Numbered from the stretch's first letter, positions 13,301-22,458 are shown. The stretch: 64,000 nt of DNA from Verrucomicrobiales bacterium (GCA_024233215.1 JACKPW010000010.1:124001-188000), one strand, 5' to 3'. Notes: generated by a model not told the origin, from the letters alone. Numbers and translations: made by a program.

Positions 13301-14261
13301 TGTCCTTCAGGGCGTCGTCCTCGTTCTTGGTGGGGTCCTTCTTCAGGCAGCGGATCACCATTCCGTCGTCGATCGAGGTGTCCACGACATTGATCCGCTT
13401 CACGCCCAGATCGGCAATCTGCCGAATGACCGCCTTGGACAACGGTTCAAAGGCGCGCGCGACGACCAACCCCTTCTCCACGTCCAGCACATCCTCGACG
13501 AGCACGTGCGCTTCGACGTGTTCCAGGGACTCCGCGGCTTTGACGCTGATCTCCTTGATGTCGTAGAAGAGCCGGAGGATTTCCTCGTCAAGCCCGCGGG
13601 TCTTTTCGATGTCCTTGCCCTTGGCATCGCTGTCAAGAAACGCCAGTGCGCGAAAGAACGTGGTGATGAGGAACTTCCTCCGGCGCTTCTTGCGATCCAG
13701 GTAGACGTAGAGAAGATCACTGGTATCGAATTGGGCCTCAAACCAGGAACCGCGATCAGGGATGATGCGAAATGAGTGGAGCAGTTTGCCGTTGGCGTGC
13801 TGGGTGACCTCGAAGGCGATGCCCGGGGAACGGTGCAACTGGCTGACGATCACGCGCTCGGCGCCGTTGATCACGAAGGTGCCCTGGGGGGTCATGAGCG
13901 GAAGCTCGCCCATGAAGACCTTCTCCTCCTTGGCCCCGGCCTCGTCCCGCAGTTGGAACGTCACATGCAGCGGCGCGCCGTAGGTCAGGCCCTCACGCAG
14001 GCACTCGAGCCAGTCGAGCTTCGGATCCCCGATCTCGTACTGGGAGTAGCCGAGAACAGTCCTGCCATCATAACTCTCGATGGGGAAGACCTCGGTGAAC
14101 ACGGCCTGCAGCCCGGTGTTCTTACGTTTCGAGGGACTGACCCCGGCTTGAAGGAACTCCGCGTAGGAGTCCACCTGGACCTCGATAAGATTCGGCGGGG
14201 CGATGACCTCGTTGATGCGCCCAAAGTTCTTACGTTCAGTTCCGCGAGTTGGCATGGTCAT
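10395..14261 (-). CDS. rpoB: DNA-directed RNA polymerase subunit beta
   Basis: This 1288-residue beta subunit carries the rifampicin-pocket segment SQLSQFMDQINPLAELTHKR and LSALGPGG near residues 460-500. Asp516, His526 and Ser531 (E. coli numbering) are present and Asn518 is Ile, so the pocket looks rifampicin-sensitive. PIETPEGPNIGLI and the C-terminal clamp motif GGQRFGEMEVWALEAYGA are intact. An internal charged region (KKESDKDKDRSSSDARKQ) interrupts the flap area. It follows rplL after a 211-base hairpin-rich gap. Confidence 0.97.
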   Translation of the reverse strand: MTMPTRGTERKNFGRINEVIAPPNLIEVQVDSYAEFLQAGVSPSKRKNTGLQAVFTEVFPIESYDGRTVLGYSQYEIGDPKLDWLECLREGLTYGAPLHVTFQLRDEAGAKEEKVFMGELPLMTPQGTFVINGAERVIVSQLHRSPGIAFEVTQHANGKLLHSFRIIPDRGSWFEAQFDTSDLLYVYLDRKKRRRKFLITTFFRALAFLDSDAKGKDIEKTRGLDEEILRLFYDIKEISVKAAESLEHVEAHVLVEDVLDVEKGLVVARAFEPLSKAVIRQIADLGVKRINVVDTSIDDGMVIRCLKKDPTKNEDDALKDIYRRLRPGDPPTAANARALIKRLFFDPKRYDLGRVGRYKINQKLTLDEQDSRILGKADLVAATKYLLHLKKGEGSVDDIDHLGSRRVRTVGELLANQCRVGLARTERLVKERMTLFDQGTDTMTPQKLINPKALSAVVRDFFGRSQLSQFMDQINPLAELTHKRRLSALGPGGLSRDRAGFEVRDVHSSHYGRICPIETPEGPNIGLIASLATFARVNDFGFIETPYRVVEKGRVTERLDYLTADREEQFIVAQANAPIDPKGRFTVERVTCRCKGDFIEVEPERVNYMDVSPKQLVSVAAGLIPFLEHDDANRALMGSNMQRQAVPLLTSEAPFVATGLEARVAQDSRAVLMAEEAGKVASVSADTLVITKDGKLPEGRKKLKNNPEEGIHVYRLRKYMRSNAATCINQKALVMRGDTVKKGHVIADGPCTHNGELALGRNVLVAFMPWNGYNFEDAILLSERIVKDDVFTSIHIEEFEVSARDTKLGPEEITRDIPNLGEEALKNLGLDGVIRVGAEVKPGDILVGKITPKSETELAPEERLLRAIFGEKAADVKDTSLKVPSGTYGIVMDVKVSSKKESDKDKDRSSSDARKQAKAVEDDYKSKREELREQLTEALSNILLGEKIPLDVVNSQTGEIIIPANRKITKTLLRKLAQVYDRIEIDPSPIRNKINEIIGGYKKRFDDLEMQYGEEKDRVEAGEEVDTGIIKSVKVYIASKRKLSVGDKMAGRHGNKGVVAKIVPEEDMPFLADGTAVDIVLNPLGVPSRMNVGQVLETHLGWAARLLGMHFAAPVFDGIKESEIRAYLAQAGLPEHGKTKLLDGRTGEPFDQEVVVGYIYMMKLGHLVADKIHARAVGPYSLVTQQPLGGKAQYGGQRFGEMEVWALEAYGAAYMLQELLTVKSDDVQGRTRIYESIVKGDNSLEAGVPESFNVLVKEMQSLGLDVTVGYSNPADAPAEPANALGILA

Positions 14262-14314
14262 GATTCAGGCTGGCCGGCGACGGTCCGGACCGTTGAACAA
14301 CAAAACAACACTGA

Positions 14315-14449
14315 GCCGGTCTTCCGCCTTCCCTGGCGGAAACCGACCGGCAGATTCGACTTGCGAGCGTCTGGCAGTGGCGACGCTGGTTCTAAGACTC
14401 GTTGCGACTCTGGCATTGGAGAGGCGGCGCGGCCGGACGGCCCGGCCGC
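14315..14449 (-). promoter_or_regulatory. rplL-rpoB intergenic hairpins (attenuator or processing site)
   Basis: The 211-base gap between rplL and rpoB holds two strong stems. At 14429-14449 GCGGCCGG pairs with CCGGCCGC around a 5-base loop, just after the rplL stop. At 14315-14351 a two-part stem (GCCGGTC+TTCCGCC with GGCGGAA+GACCGGC) is followed on the transcribed strand by a T-rich run. In E. coli this same gap carries an attenuator and an RNase III site that lower rpoBC relative to rplJL; the same role is inferred here. Confidence 0.5.
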
Positions 14450-14472
14450 ACCGCATCCAGTCACTTGAAGGG

Positions 14473-14859
14473 CTACTTGAGCTCGACCTTCGCGCCCGCT
14501 TCCTCCAGCTTCTTCTTCGCGGCTTCGGCGTCTTCCTTGTTGGCTTCTTCCAAGACCGCCTTCGGAGCTTCCTCCACCAGCTTCTTGGCGTCGGCCAGAC
14601 CCAGGCCCGCCTTCACTTCGCGCACCGCCTTGATGACGGCAATCTTCTTGTCCGGAGGGACGGAAGCAAGGACGACGTCAAAGGAGGTCTTGGCTTCCTC
14701 GGCCGGCGCCGCGGCACCTGCCGCACCCGCCACTGCCGCGACCGCCACCGGGGCGGCTGCCGTGACTCCCCATGCTTCTTCCAGTTGCTTCACCAGCTCG
14801 GCCGTTTCCAGTACGGTCAACTGCCCGAGCTGCTCTACCAATGCATTGATGTCTGCCAT
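14473..14859 (-). CDS. rplL: 50S ribosomal protein L7/L12
   Basis: From the ATG at 14859 (AAAGG about 9 bases upstream) the product is 128 residues: an N-terminal dimerisation domain (MADINALVEQLGQLTVLETA), an Ala-rich hinge at about residues 35-55, and the conserved C-terminal factor-binding domain (KIAVIKAVREVKAGLGLADA). An ORF extension 12 codons upstream lacks support. L7/L12 forms the stalk that recruits EF-Tu and EF-G, both encoded in this cluster. It follows rplJ by 140 bases. Confidence 0.96.
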   Translation of the reverse strand: MADINALVEQLGQLTVLETAELVKQLEEAWGVTAAAPVAVAAVAGAAGAAAPAEEAKTSFDVVLASVPPDKKIAVIKAVREVKAGLGLADAKKLVEEAPKAVLEEANKEDAEAAKKKLEEAGAKVELK

Positions 14860-14999
14860 GTATTTGCCTTTCAGTGTCGTCGTCTCCGTGGCCACGAAGG
14901 TTTCAGCCGGCGGCCCGCCGGCCGACGAGTTACTGTTGAGGTTTCTGCCAAATCGCCGGTCCGTCTGTCGGATCGGCGAAAGTCAATCCTCCCCGGGGC

Positions 15000-15524
15000 T
15001 CAGGCCGCGGCCTGTTGTTTGTCCGCCCGGGCCTGCAGCACGCGGGCCAACTGGGTGGCCGGGGTGTTGAGCAACCGGACCAGGTTCGTGGCCGGCGCCA
15101 TGAGGGTGCCCAGCAGGGTCGCCCGAAGAACGTCCATCGGCGGCAGGTCGGCAAGTCGCTCCAGGGCGTCCCGGTCGAACACCTCATCCCCCAGGCAACC
15201 CGCCAGGAATTCCGGCCGCTTGAACTCCTTGTTGAATTCCTTGACCACCTTGGCAGCGGCGGAAATGTCCTTCGCACCGGTGAGACAGGCCACCTGGCCC
15301 GTCATGGCATCGGCGGAGAACTCCGGAAGTCCCGCCTCCCGGGCTGCCAGCCGGAAGATCGTGTTCTTGACGACGTGGGCCTCGCTTCCCTTTTCCGCCA
15401 ACCGGCGGCGCAACTCGGCAAACTGGGCAACGTTCAGCCCCTGATAGTTCACCGTGATGACGAACGGCGACGCGTGCAGTCGCGCGAGGTACTCTTGGGC
15501 AAGTGCTTGCTTCTCAGGTCGCAT
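15000..15524 (-). CDS. rplJ: 50S ribosomal protein L10
   Basis: The 174-residue product begins MRPEKQALAQEYLARLHASP and contains VNYQGLNVAQFAELRRRLAE, the typical L10 RNA-binding start, then a C-terminal helix (LVRLLNTPATQLARVLQARA) on which L7/L12 dimers sit. It is 13 bases after rplA, leaving no room for the long autoregulatory L10 leader found in Escherichia coli between rplA and rplJ. Complete and of normal length. Confidence 0.95.
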   Translation of the reverse strand: MRPEKQALAQEYLARLHASPFVITVNYQGLNVAQFAELRRRLAEKGSEAHVVKNTIFRLAAREAGLPEFSADAMTGQVACLTGAKDISAAAKVVKEFNKEFKRPEFLAGCLGDEVFDRDALERLADLPPMDVLRATLLGTLMAPATNLVRLLNTPATQLARVLQARADKQQAAA

Positions 15525-15537
15525 GGGGCAAAAGGGG

Positions 15538-16242
15538 TCAGGCTTTGTGGTATTCCTTCGGATCCAGCCGCACGGCCGGACTCATGGTGGCGGCGAGCAC
15601 GCAATTCTTGATGAAGGTGCCGCGCACGCTCTGGGGGCGCGCCTTGGTCACCGCTTCGAGGACGGCCCGGGCGTTCTCCACCAGCTTCGACCGCTCGAAA
15701 CTGGCCTTGCCAACGGTCACGTGCAGGTTGGCGGTCTTGTCAACCTTGAACTCCACCCGGCCGGCCTTCACCTCACGAACCGCCTTCGCGGTGTCATCGG
15801 TCACCGTGCCGGTCTTCGGGTTGGGCATGAGGCCGCGCGGACCGAGCACCTTGCCCAGCTTCCGAACCTCGCTCATCGCATCGGGAGTGGCCACCGCCAC
15901 ATCGAAGTCCACCCAGCCTTCCTGGCACTTCTTGATCATGTCATCGAAACCGATGAACTCGGCCCCCGCCTCGGCGGCCGCGTCCGCGGCGGCACCGGGC
16001 CTGGCAAATACGAGTACGCGCACCTGCTTGCCACTGCCGTGTGGCAACGGCACGGTGCCGCGGACCATCTGGTCGGACTGCCGGGGATCCACCCCAAGGC
16101 GGAAGGACAACTCGACCGACTGGTCAAATTTCGTCTTGGGGAACTTGCCGATGAGCTCGGCCGCATCCTCGAGCGCGTAGGTGCTCTTGGGATCGACCAG
16201 GGCCAGGGCCTTGCGATATCGTTTGCTGGGTTTGTTTGGCAT
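15538..16242 (-). CDS. rplA: 50S ribosomal protein L1
   Basis: Starting at the ATG at 16242 (MPNKPSKRYRKALALVDPKS), the product is 234 residues, the usual length of L1. It has the KFDQSVELSFRLGVDPRQSD and LGPRGLMPNPKTGTV signatures. The longer ORF start at 16275 adds 11 residues with no homology-like character and is rejected. L1 forms the mobile stalk that moves E-site tRNA. It follows rplK by 81 bases. Confidence 0.96.
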   Translation of the reverse strand: MPNKPSKRYRKALALVDPKSTYALEDAAELIGKFPKTKFDQSVELSFRLGVDPRQSDQMVRGTVPLPHGSGKQVRVLVFARPGAAADAAAEAGAEFIGFDDMIKKCQEGWVDFDVAVATPDAMSEVRKLGKVLGPRGLMPNPKTGTVTDDTAKAVREVKAGRVEFKVDKTANLHVTVGKASFERSKLVENARAVLEAVTKARPQSVRGTFIKNCVLAATMSPAVRLDPKEYHKA

Positions 16243-16323
16243 GTCGTGGCGCGGTGCCGGCGAGTGGATGGACACTCTCCCGCTGGTTTCAGTTCAAATC
16301 AAAGCAAAGCAAGAATCCGGCCG

Positions 16324-16749
16324 TCAGTCGGCAACCTCGATGCCCATGCTGCGGGCCGTGCCGGCAATGACGCGAATGGCGGCCTCTTCCTGCGTCGCAT
16401 TCAGATCCTTTTCCTTGAGCTTGACAATCTCAAGGATCTGCTTGCGGGTGACCTTGCCCACCTTCTCCTTGTTGGGCTCCTTCGAGCCCGAGGCGATGCC
16501 GGCGGCCTTTTTGAGCAGCACGGCGGCGGGTGGGGATTTGGTGATGAAGGTGAAGGACTTGTCCTGATAGACCGTGATCACCACCGGGATGATCATGCCC
16601 GCCTGGTCCTTGGTCGCGGCGTTGAACTCCTTGCAGAAGCCCATGATGTTGACGCCGTGCTGACCGAGAGCGGGACCGACCGGAGGCGCGGGATTGGCCT
16701 GGCCGGCGGGGATTTGCAGTTTGATCTGTCCGGTTACCTTCTTTGCCAT
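16324..16749 (-). CDS. rplK: 50S ribosomal protein L11
   Basis: From the ATG at 16749 (MAKKVTGQIKLQIPAGQANP) the product is 141 residues with the N-terminal PAPPVGPALGQHGVNIMGFC motif that binds the thiostrepton/GTPase centre with 23S rRNA, and a C-terminal rRNA-binding domain ending ARSMGIEVAD. An upstream in-frame extension of 20 codons overlaps nusG and is not credible. It starts only 7 bases after the nusG stop. Confidence 0.96.
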   Translation of the reverse strand: MAKKVTGQIKLQIPAGQANPAPPVGPALGQHGVNIMGFCKEFNAATKDQAGMIIPVVITVYQDKSFTFITKSPPAAVLLKKAAGIASGSKEPNKEKVGKVTRKQILEIVKLKEKDLNATQEEAAIRVIAGTARSMGIEVAD

Positions 16750-16756
16750 ACGCTGT

Positions 16757-17305
16757 CTAAGCCTTTTCGACCTGCCAGTACTCCAGTTCCACCGGGGTGC
16801 TGCGGCCAAAGATGTTGACTGTGACCTTCAACTTGCCACGGTCGGGATCCACTTCTTCGATGACCCCGTTGAAATTCAGAAACGGCCCATCGTTGATCTT
16901 GATGGTCTCGCCCGGCTCGAAATCCACCTTCGGGCGCTCGGTTTCCTCGGATTCCGTGATGCGCTCCTTGATCTCGTCGATCTCTTCCTGGGCCGTGGGG
17001 GTGGGCCGGTCGCCCCCGACGAATCCGATCACCCCCTGGGTGTCCCGGATGAAATACCACGGCTTCTCGATGATTCGTTCGTTCTCATCAAGCAGCGCCA
17101 TGTGGATGAACACATAGCCCGGGTAGAGCTTGCGGTTGCTGACGGTCTTTTTGCCGCCACGCACCTCCGCCACCCGCTCCATCGGCACCAGCACCTCCTT
17201 GATGTAGTCCTGCATCTCCTCGGACTTCATCCGTTTGGCGATGCTTTCGCGCACCTTGAGTTCCTGGGCGGACAAGGTGTGCAGGACAAACCACTGGAAG
17301 CGCAT
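16757..17305 (-). CDS. nusG: Transcription termination/antitermination factor NusG
   Basis: MRFQWFVLHTLSAQELKVRE starts a 182-residue NusG. The N-terminal NGN domain binds RNA polymerase, with PGYVFIHMALLDENERIIEK in it. The C-terminal KOW domain (FEPGETIKINDGPFLNFNGV) contacts Rho or S10. The linker is acidic (EEIDEIKERITESEETE). Gene order secE-nusG-rplK is the conserved one. Full length. Confidence 0.96.
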   Translation of the reverse strand: MRFQWFVLHTLSAQELKVRESIAKRMKSEEMQDYIKEVLVPMERVAEVRGGKKTVSNRKLYPGYVFIHMALLDENERIIEKPWYFIRDTQGVIGFVGGDRPTPTAQEEIDEIKERITESEETERPKVDFEPGETIKINDGPFLNFNGVIEEVDPDRGKLKVTVNIFGRSTPVELEYWQVEKA

Positions 17306-17336
17306 GATGTTCTTTCGCTGAAACGATTACCGTATG

Positions 17337-17603
17337 CTAGTGGGCGGGCAGAACCAAGCGGATGCCCTTGAGGATCGCAAAATCCACCCCGGCGATGTAG
17401 AGCCCAAGCAGCAGAATGGTGATCATGACCACCACCGTGGACCCCTTCAGCTCCGGCCAGGTCGGCCAGGTGCATTTGCGGAGCTCCTCGCGCGTTTCCA
17501 CGACGTAGCGCGAAAGCCGCATCAGGTGGCCCTTGTGCCACAGGTAGGCGAAGGTGCCGCCGATGATCAGCACCCAGACGATCAATGTGCCCAGTCCGTT
17601 CAC
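17337..17603 (-). CDS. secE: Preprotein translocase subunit SecE
   Basis: This 88-residue membrane protein has an N-terminal hydrophobic segment (IVWVLIIGGTFAYLW), then the amphipathic conserved part VVETREELRKCTWPTWPELK and a second transmembrane helix (TVVVMITILLLGLYIAGVDF). The ELRKCTWPTWPEL stretch is the SecE signature. Many bacteria have a single-helix SecE, so the extra N-terminal segment makes this a two-helix form. It lies between tRNA-Ser and nusG. Confidence 0.93.
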   Translation of the reverse strand: MNGLGTLIVWVLIIGGTFAYLWHKGHLMRLSRYVVETREELRKCTWPTWPELKGSTVVVMITILLLGLYIAGVDFAILKGIRLVLPAH

Positions 17604-17631
17604 GCTTTTCCTGACTGTTTACCAATGTTGC

Positions 17632-17719
17632 TGGCGGAGGGGGAGGGATTCGAACCCCCGAGAGCTTGCACCCTAACGGTTTTCAAGACCGCCGCATTCG
17701 ACCACTCTGCCACCCCTCC
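17632..17719 (-). tRNA. tRNA-Ser (anticodon UGA)
   Basis: Reading the minus strand from 17719: acceptor GGAGGGG, an anticodon stem-loop with loop CTTGAAA (anticodon TGA), a long class-II variable arm, the T arm GGTTCGAATCC, acceptor CCCCTCC, discriminator G and an encoded CCA (17634-17632). The long variable arm and anticodon identify serine. It is located 23 bases after tRNA-Trp and 28 before secE, so it is likely processed from the tuf-secE transcript. Confidence 0.96.
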
Positions 17720-17742
17720 GCACGAACCACCGCCGGGTGGGC

Positions 17743-17818
17743 TGGCAGGGCGGGAGGGACTCGAACCCCCAACCGACGGTTTTGGAGACCGCTACTCTAC
17801 CAATTGAGCTACCGCCCT
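17743..17818 (-). tRNA. tRNA-Trp (anticodon CCA)
   Basis: A 76-base cloverleaf on the minus strand starting AGGGCGGTAGCTCAATTGG. The anticodon loop CTCCAAA gives CCA, the T arm is GGTTCGAGTCC, and the 3' end CCGCCCTG is followed by encoded CCA. It is very close to the common bacterial tRNA-Trp, and its place between tuf and secE is the conserved one. Confidence 0.97.
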
Positions 17819-17826
17819 ATCACACG

Positions 17827-17900
17827 CCGGCAAGACCGGGCGTAACGCACCCCAGGTCTTTGCCGGTTGGCGAAGGGTCCGGGAGCCATCTCCCGAACCC
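17827..17900 (-). promoter_or_regulatory. Two hairpins between tuf and tRNA-Trp
   Basis: Just after the tuf stop, 17875-17885 pairs with 17890-17900 (GGGTCCGGGAG with CTCCCGAACCC, one mismatch, 4-base loop). Next, 17827-17837 pairs with 17855-17866 (CCGGCAAGACC with GGTCTTTGCCGG, one bulge). Neither has a T run, so RNA processing, 3'-end protection of the tuf message or partial attenuation fits better than a simple terminator. Confidence 0.5.
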
Positions 17901-17919
17901 TCCAACCGACATCCAATCC

Positions 17920-19113
<1,194 letters not shown>

Positions 19114-19156
19114 TGCGATTCCTGCTCAATCTATTTGGTTCGTGATCAGTAGTTTC

Positions 19157-19232
<76 letters not shown>

Positions 19233-19360
19233 AAATTTCCCGTTCCGAAGACTACACCCGCCCCGGAGACTAAAAGAAACCATCGCCCTCCGCCCACGGC
19301 TCACTTGCCGGGGCGAAGACCAACGGTCTCGCACCTGGTCAGTCCAGAATCGGAGTGCGG

Positions 19361-19389
19361 ACTCTAGGGAGATCGACCGCCCGTGTCAA
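19361..19389 (-). promoter_or_regulatory. Promoter for the tRNA-Thr/tuf/ribosomal cluster
   Basis: On the minus strand a perfect TTGACA (19384-19389) is followed by a 17-base spacer and TAGAGT (19361-19366), which matches 4 of 6 consensus -10 positions. It is about 130 bases before the tRNA-Thr 5' end and is the best promoter I see in the window. The leader has a GC-rich stem (CCCCGG with CCGGGG, about 19261-19313). It could serve the whole 19-kb cluster. Confidence 0.65.
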
Positions 19390-19434
19390 CGGCTTTTCGG
19401 AAGTTTTTTGCCAAGGAGGCGGCCCCTGCCGGCG

Positions 19435-19959
19435 TCAGGCGCCTTCAACCTCCCCGGGGCCGCGCGCCACCTGGCTGGCCTGACCCGCCACGTAGGCCTC
19501 GACATAAACCAGGTTTTGTTCCCCCGCCCGCTTCACCACCTTGAGCAGGTTGTCCATGTTCGCAACCTCCTCAATCTGCTCCGCCACAAACCAGTTCAGG
19601 AAATTCTGCGCCGCGAAGTCCCGATCCTCAACCGCCAGGATCATGAGCGCATTGATCTGCGCGGTCACCGCCCGCTCCTGCTCGAGCGCCAGCGCCACGG
19701 CCTCGGCCACGCTGCCAAACTCGTTGCGAGGGGCGGGAATCGCCGGGATCGCCACCCTGCCCCCCGTGTCCAGCAGGTACTTCACCAGCTTGAGCGCATG
19801 ATCCCGCTCCTCATTCGCCTGCACATCAAAGCGGCCGGCCAATTGGTTCAGGCCTTCGGCGGCGAAGAAAGCCGCAATCGCAACGTACTGAATCGAGGCT
19901 CCAAACTCGTTGCCCACCTGGGAATTGACGGCGTCGTTAAGCCGCTCGCTGATCATCAT
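19435..19959 (-). CDS. Ferritin (non-haem, bacterial FtnA type)
   Basis: From the ATG at 19959 (AGGAA about 10 bases upstream) the product is about 174 residues. Helix A has EFGASIQYVAIAAFFAAEG and helix B NEERDHALKLVKYLLD with the Glu-x-x-His ferroxidase ligands. A Glu follows in ALALEQERA, and FLNWFVAEQIEEVA supplies the Gln/Glu of helix D. It stores iron as ferric oxide in a 24-mer shell in the cytoplasm. The ORF extension upstream of 19959 is rejected. Divergent from gspF, with no iron-regulator box that I could recognise. Confidence 0.88.
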   Translation of the reverse strand: MMISERLNDAVNSQVGNEFGASIQYVAIAAFFAAEGLNQLAGRFDVQANEERDHALKLVKYLLDTGGRVAIPAIPAPRNEFGSVAEAVALALEQERAVTAQINALMILAVEDRDFAAQNFLNWFVAEQIEEVANMDNLLKVVKRAGEQNLVYVEAYVAGQASQVARGPGEVEGA

Positions 19960-20131
19960 TGCTGTTCCTTTGGTTGATTTCCGGCAGCCTTCTGCCACCG
20001 CGCCCAGCCTAGCCCGGCTCCCCACGCCTGACAAGCGCGCCACAGGTCAGACGCGGGGACAGACTTGCCACGCGCCGGCGCGAATGGAAACTTTCCCGGC
20101 CCGGCGGTGATTACCGTTGGGTTCAACAATT

Positions 20132-21394
20132 ATGCCACGGTTTGAATATCGCGCCCGCAGTCCCGGAGGTGAGCTGATCCAATCGTCGATCGAGGCGGCG
20201 GATCGCACCGCCGCCGTGGCCCGGCTTCGTCAAAGCGGCCTTTTCCCGCTGGAGTTGAATGTTCCCAAGACAAGCCGGCCGGCACGATCCCCCGGCACCC
20301 GGGCGGTCTCCATGCCTCTGCCCAAGCCCATGCGGGAATGGGCCGGTCGACAGCGGAAGCCCAAACTCCAGGAGCTGGCCAACTACACGCAGCAACTCAC
20401 CAACCTGCTCAAGGCCGGCATGCCCCTCACCATGGCCCTCGGCAGTCTGGGCCAAATCGCCTCCCGCGGCATCTCCCAGGAAGTCAGCGTCCGGTTGCGC
20501 AACGACGTCATGGAGGGCAAGAGCCTCTCCGACGCCATGGCCCGTCAACCGGTGGTGTTCACCGACCTCTGCGTGAACATGGTGCGCGCAGGGGAACAGA
20601 GCGGTGCGCTCACCGAGGTGCTTCAGCGGCTGGCCACCCATTACTCCCGCTTTGCGGAAGTGCAGCAGAAGTTCAAGGCCGCCCTCATCTACCCCGCAGT
20701 GGTTTGCTGCGTCGGTATTGCCATCATGATCTTCTTCATGACTTTCATGCTGCCGAAGTTCCTGACCATTTTCGAGGGCATGAATGTGGCGCTGCCGCTG
20801 CCCACCCGCCTGCTGATCGGGGCCAGCCACCTCTTCAGCGGATTCTGGTGGGTCGGCGTGCTCCTCGCCGTCGCAGGCTTCGTCATGTTCCGCCGTTACC
20901 GCGCCACCCCCGCCGGCCGGGCAGCGATTGACCGGCTCAAGATGCAGGCCCCGGTGCTTGGACCGGTGGTGCGCCTGAACCTCTTTGCCCAGTTCGCCCG
21001 CACCCTCGGCACCCTGCTGCACAACGGCGTTCCCGTCCTCCGGGCCCTGCGCATCGCCGAGGACATCATGCCCAACCGCATTCTGCGGGAGGCGATTGCC
21101 CGGACCCGCGAAGAGGTCACGGACGGCAAAACCATCGCGCAGCCCCTGGCCCGCAGCAAGGTGTTCCCCCAGATAATGATCGACCTGATCCGGATCGGCG
21201 AGGACACCGGCGACGTGCCCGGCTCCCTGAACAATCTGGCGGACACGTTCGAAAACGACCTCGCGGTGCAGCTCCGGGTGATGCTCAACCTCATCGAGCC
21301 CCTGATCATCATCCTCCTCGCCATCGGTGTCGGTTTCCTGCTGTTCAGCGTCCTCTCCGCCATGTTCGCCATCACGTCCAATATCGCGCGATGA
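20132..21394 (+). CDS. gspF: Type II secretion / pilus inner-membrane platform protein
   Basis: Starting at ATG 20132 (MPRFEYRARSPGGELIQSSI) the 420-residue product has two GspF/PilC cytoplasmic domains. The first is around QQLTNLLKAGMPLTMALGSL and the repeat around FARTLGTLLHNGVPVLRALR. Membrane helices lie near residue 190-215 (VVCCVGIAIMIFFMTFMLP) and at the C-terminus (IIILLAIGVGFLLFSVLSAM). It anchors the assembly ATPase and drives pseudopilus growth. It opens a tightly overlapping operon with gspH-I-J-K; no gspE, gspD or gspG is in the window. A TTG start at 20117 is less likely. Confidence 0.93.
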   Translation: MPRFEYRARSPGGELIQSSIEAADRTAAVARLRQSGLFPLELNVPKTSRPARSPGTRAVSMPLPKPMREWAGRQRKPKLQELANYTQQLTNLLKAGMPLTMALGSLGQIASRGISQEVSVRLRNDVMEGKSLSDAMARQPVVFTDLCVNMVRAGEQSGALTEVLQRLATHYSRFAEVQQKFKAALIYPAVVCCVGIAIMIFFMTFMLPKFLTIFEGMNVALPLPTRLLIGASHLFSGFWWVGVLLAVAGFVMFRRYRATPAGRAAIDRLKMQAPVLGPVVRLNLFAQFARTLGTLLHNGVPVLRALRIAEDIMPNRILREAIARTREEVTDGKTIAQPLARSKVFPQIMIDLIRIGEDTGDVPGSLNNLADTFENDLAVQLRVMLNLIEPLIIILLAIGVGFLLFSVLSAMFAITSNIAR

Positions 21395-21981
21395 CCCGCC
21401 ACGGTCTCCAACGTTGCCTGCAGCGCCGCCTGGCGGCCGGTGCTTTTACGCTCTTCGAGCTCATGGTGGTGATTGCCATCCTGGGCATCGTGGCGACCAT
21501 CAGCATGCCGGCGTTGCTCAGCAATCTGAAGAAGGGGCCAATGCGGGAGGCGGTGGAGAACCTGCAGGAGGTCTGCCGGCACGCCCGACTCAAGGCGGTG
21601 ATGGAGGGGCACACCGCCGAGTTGATCATCCGCGCCGGGAATGGTGCCCTCGACGTGCGACGGGCCGAGGACACCGACGCCCCGGATGCCGCCGATGCGC
21701 TGGATCCCTCCACGGTTTCGGACGCCGGGACGGAAGCGGCCGGCATTGTGAGGGCCGGGAAGGTTCAGGATCTGCACCTGCGCCTGCCCGAAAGCGTCGC
21801 CTTCAAGGAGCTTCGCGTAAACCTGCGCGACATGATGGACTTTCCCGAAGCGCGCGTGCGGTTCTATCCGGACGGCACCTGCGACGCGCTGGAAACGGTG
21901 CTGTTCTCCGAACGGAGCGAGGAACGACGCCTGAAACTCGAGATCACGACGGGGCGCGACATCGTGGAGGTGATCCGATGA
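21391..21981 (+). CDS. gspH: Minor pseudopilin GspH-like
   Basis: This 196-residue prepilin-like protein overlaps the gspF stop (ATGA). Its class III signal is LAAGA-FTLFELMVVIAILG: a hydrophobic N-terminal helix with Glu at +5 but Ala rather than Gly at -1. The C-terminal VRFYPDGTCDALETV resembles the F-Y-P-D-G-T strand of the GspH/FimT family, hence the assignment. An acidic, Asp/Ala-rich loop (EDTDAPDAADALDPSTVSDA) is inserted centrally. Predicted to sit at the pseudopilus tip after leader-peptidase processing. Confidence 0.8.
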   Translation: MTRHGLQRCLQRRLAAGAFTLFELMVVIAILGIVATISMPALLSNLKKGPMREAVENLQEVCRHARLKAVMEGHTAELIIRAGNGALDVRRAEDTDAPDAADALDPSTVSDAGTEAAGIVRAGKVQDLHLRLPESVAFKELRVNLRDMMDFPEARVRFYPDGTCDALETVLFSERSEERRLKLEITTGRDIVEVIR

Positions 21982-22457
21982 AGCTCGCCCGCCGGCCTTT
22001 CGGCGTGGTGACGTCCTGCAGGCCGCGGCCGGGTTCTGGGCGAACCCCCGTTCGTCGTCACGGGCACGGCACGGACTCCTTCACGCTGCTGGAAGTGGTG
22101 ATTGCCATGATGATCTTCTTCATGGCGGTCTTCGCGATCCTCAACCTCGTCGCACAGAACCTCCGCATTGCCCGGTCCTTGAGCCTGGGGGAACCGGATG
22201 TGGGCACGGTGGCGGCAGAGTTGTTCATGGAGGCCGCGACCAACCGCGACCTGCGGGGCGCCTCCACGTCGGGCGATTTCGGGGAACTCTACCCCGGCGC
22301 CAGTTGGGCGGCCGACCTCAAGCTGGTGGTGACCAATTCCGCCAGCCGGGGACTCGACGGTGACCCCGGCCTCTATGAGGCTGACATCACCGTGTCCTGG
22401 CCGGAGAACAGCGTCCTGAAACAGCGCAAGAGCCAGGTGCTGATGTACCTCCAATGA
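21978..22457 (+). CDS. gspI: Minor pseudopilin GspI-like
   Basis: The ATG at 21978 overlaps the gspH stop. The 159-residue product has an unusually long 33-residue basic leader followed by DS-FTLLEVVIAMMIFFMAV, giving Ser at -1 and Glu at +5. The body ends ITVSWPENSVLKQRKSQVLM, matching the strand-rich V-x-W pattern of GspI. A much longer open frame runs upstream through gspF and gspH but is only an overlap artefact. It fits the tip complex GspH-I-J-K encoded by its neighbours. Confidence 0.78.
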   Translation: MKLARRPFGVVTSCRPRPGSGRTPVRRHGHGTDSFTLLEVVIAMMIFFMAVFAILNLVAQNLRIARSLSLGEPDVGTVAAELFMEAATNRDLRGASTSGDFGELYPGASWAADLKLVVTNSASRGLDGDPGLYEADITVSWPENSVLKQRKSQVLMYLQ

Positions 22458-22458
22458 A

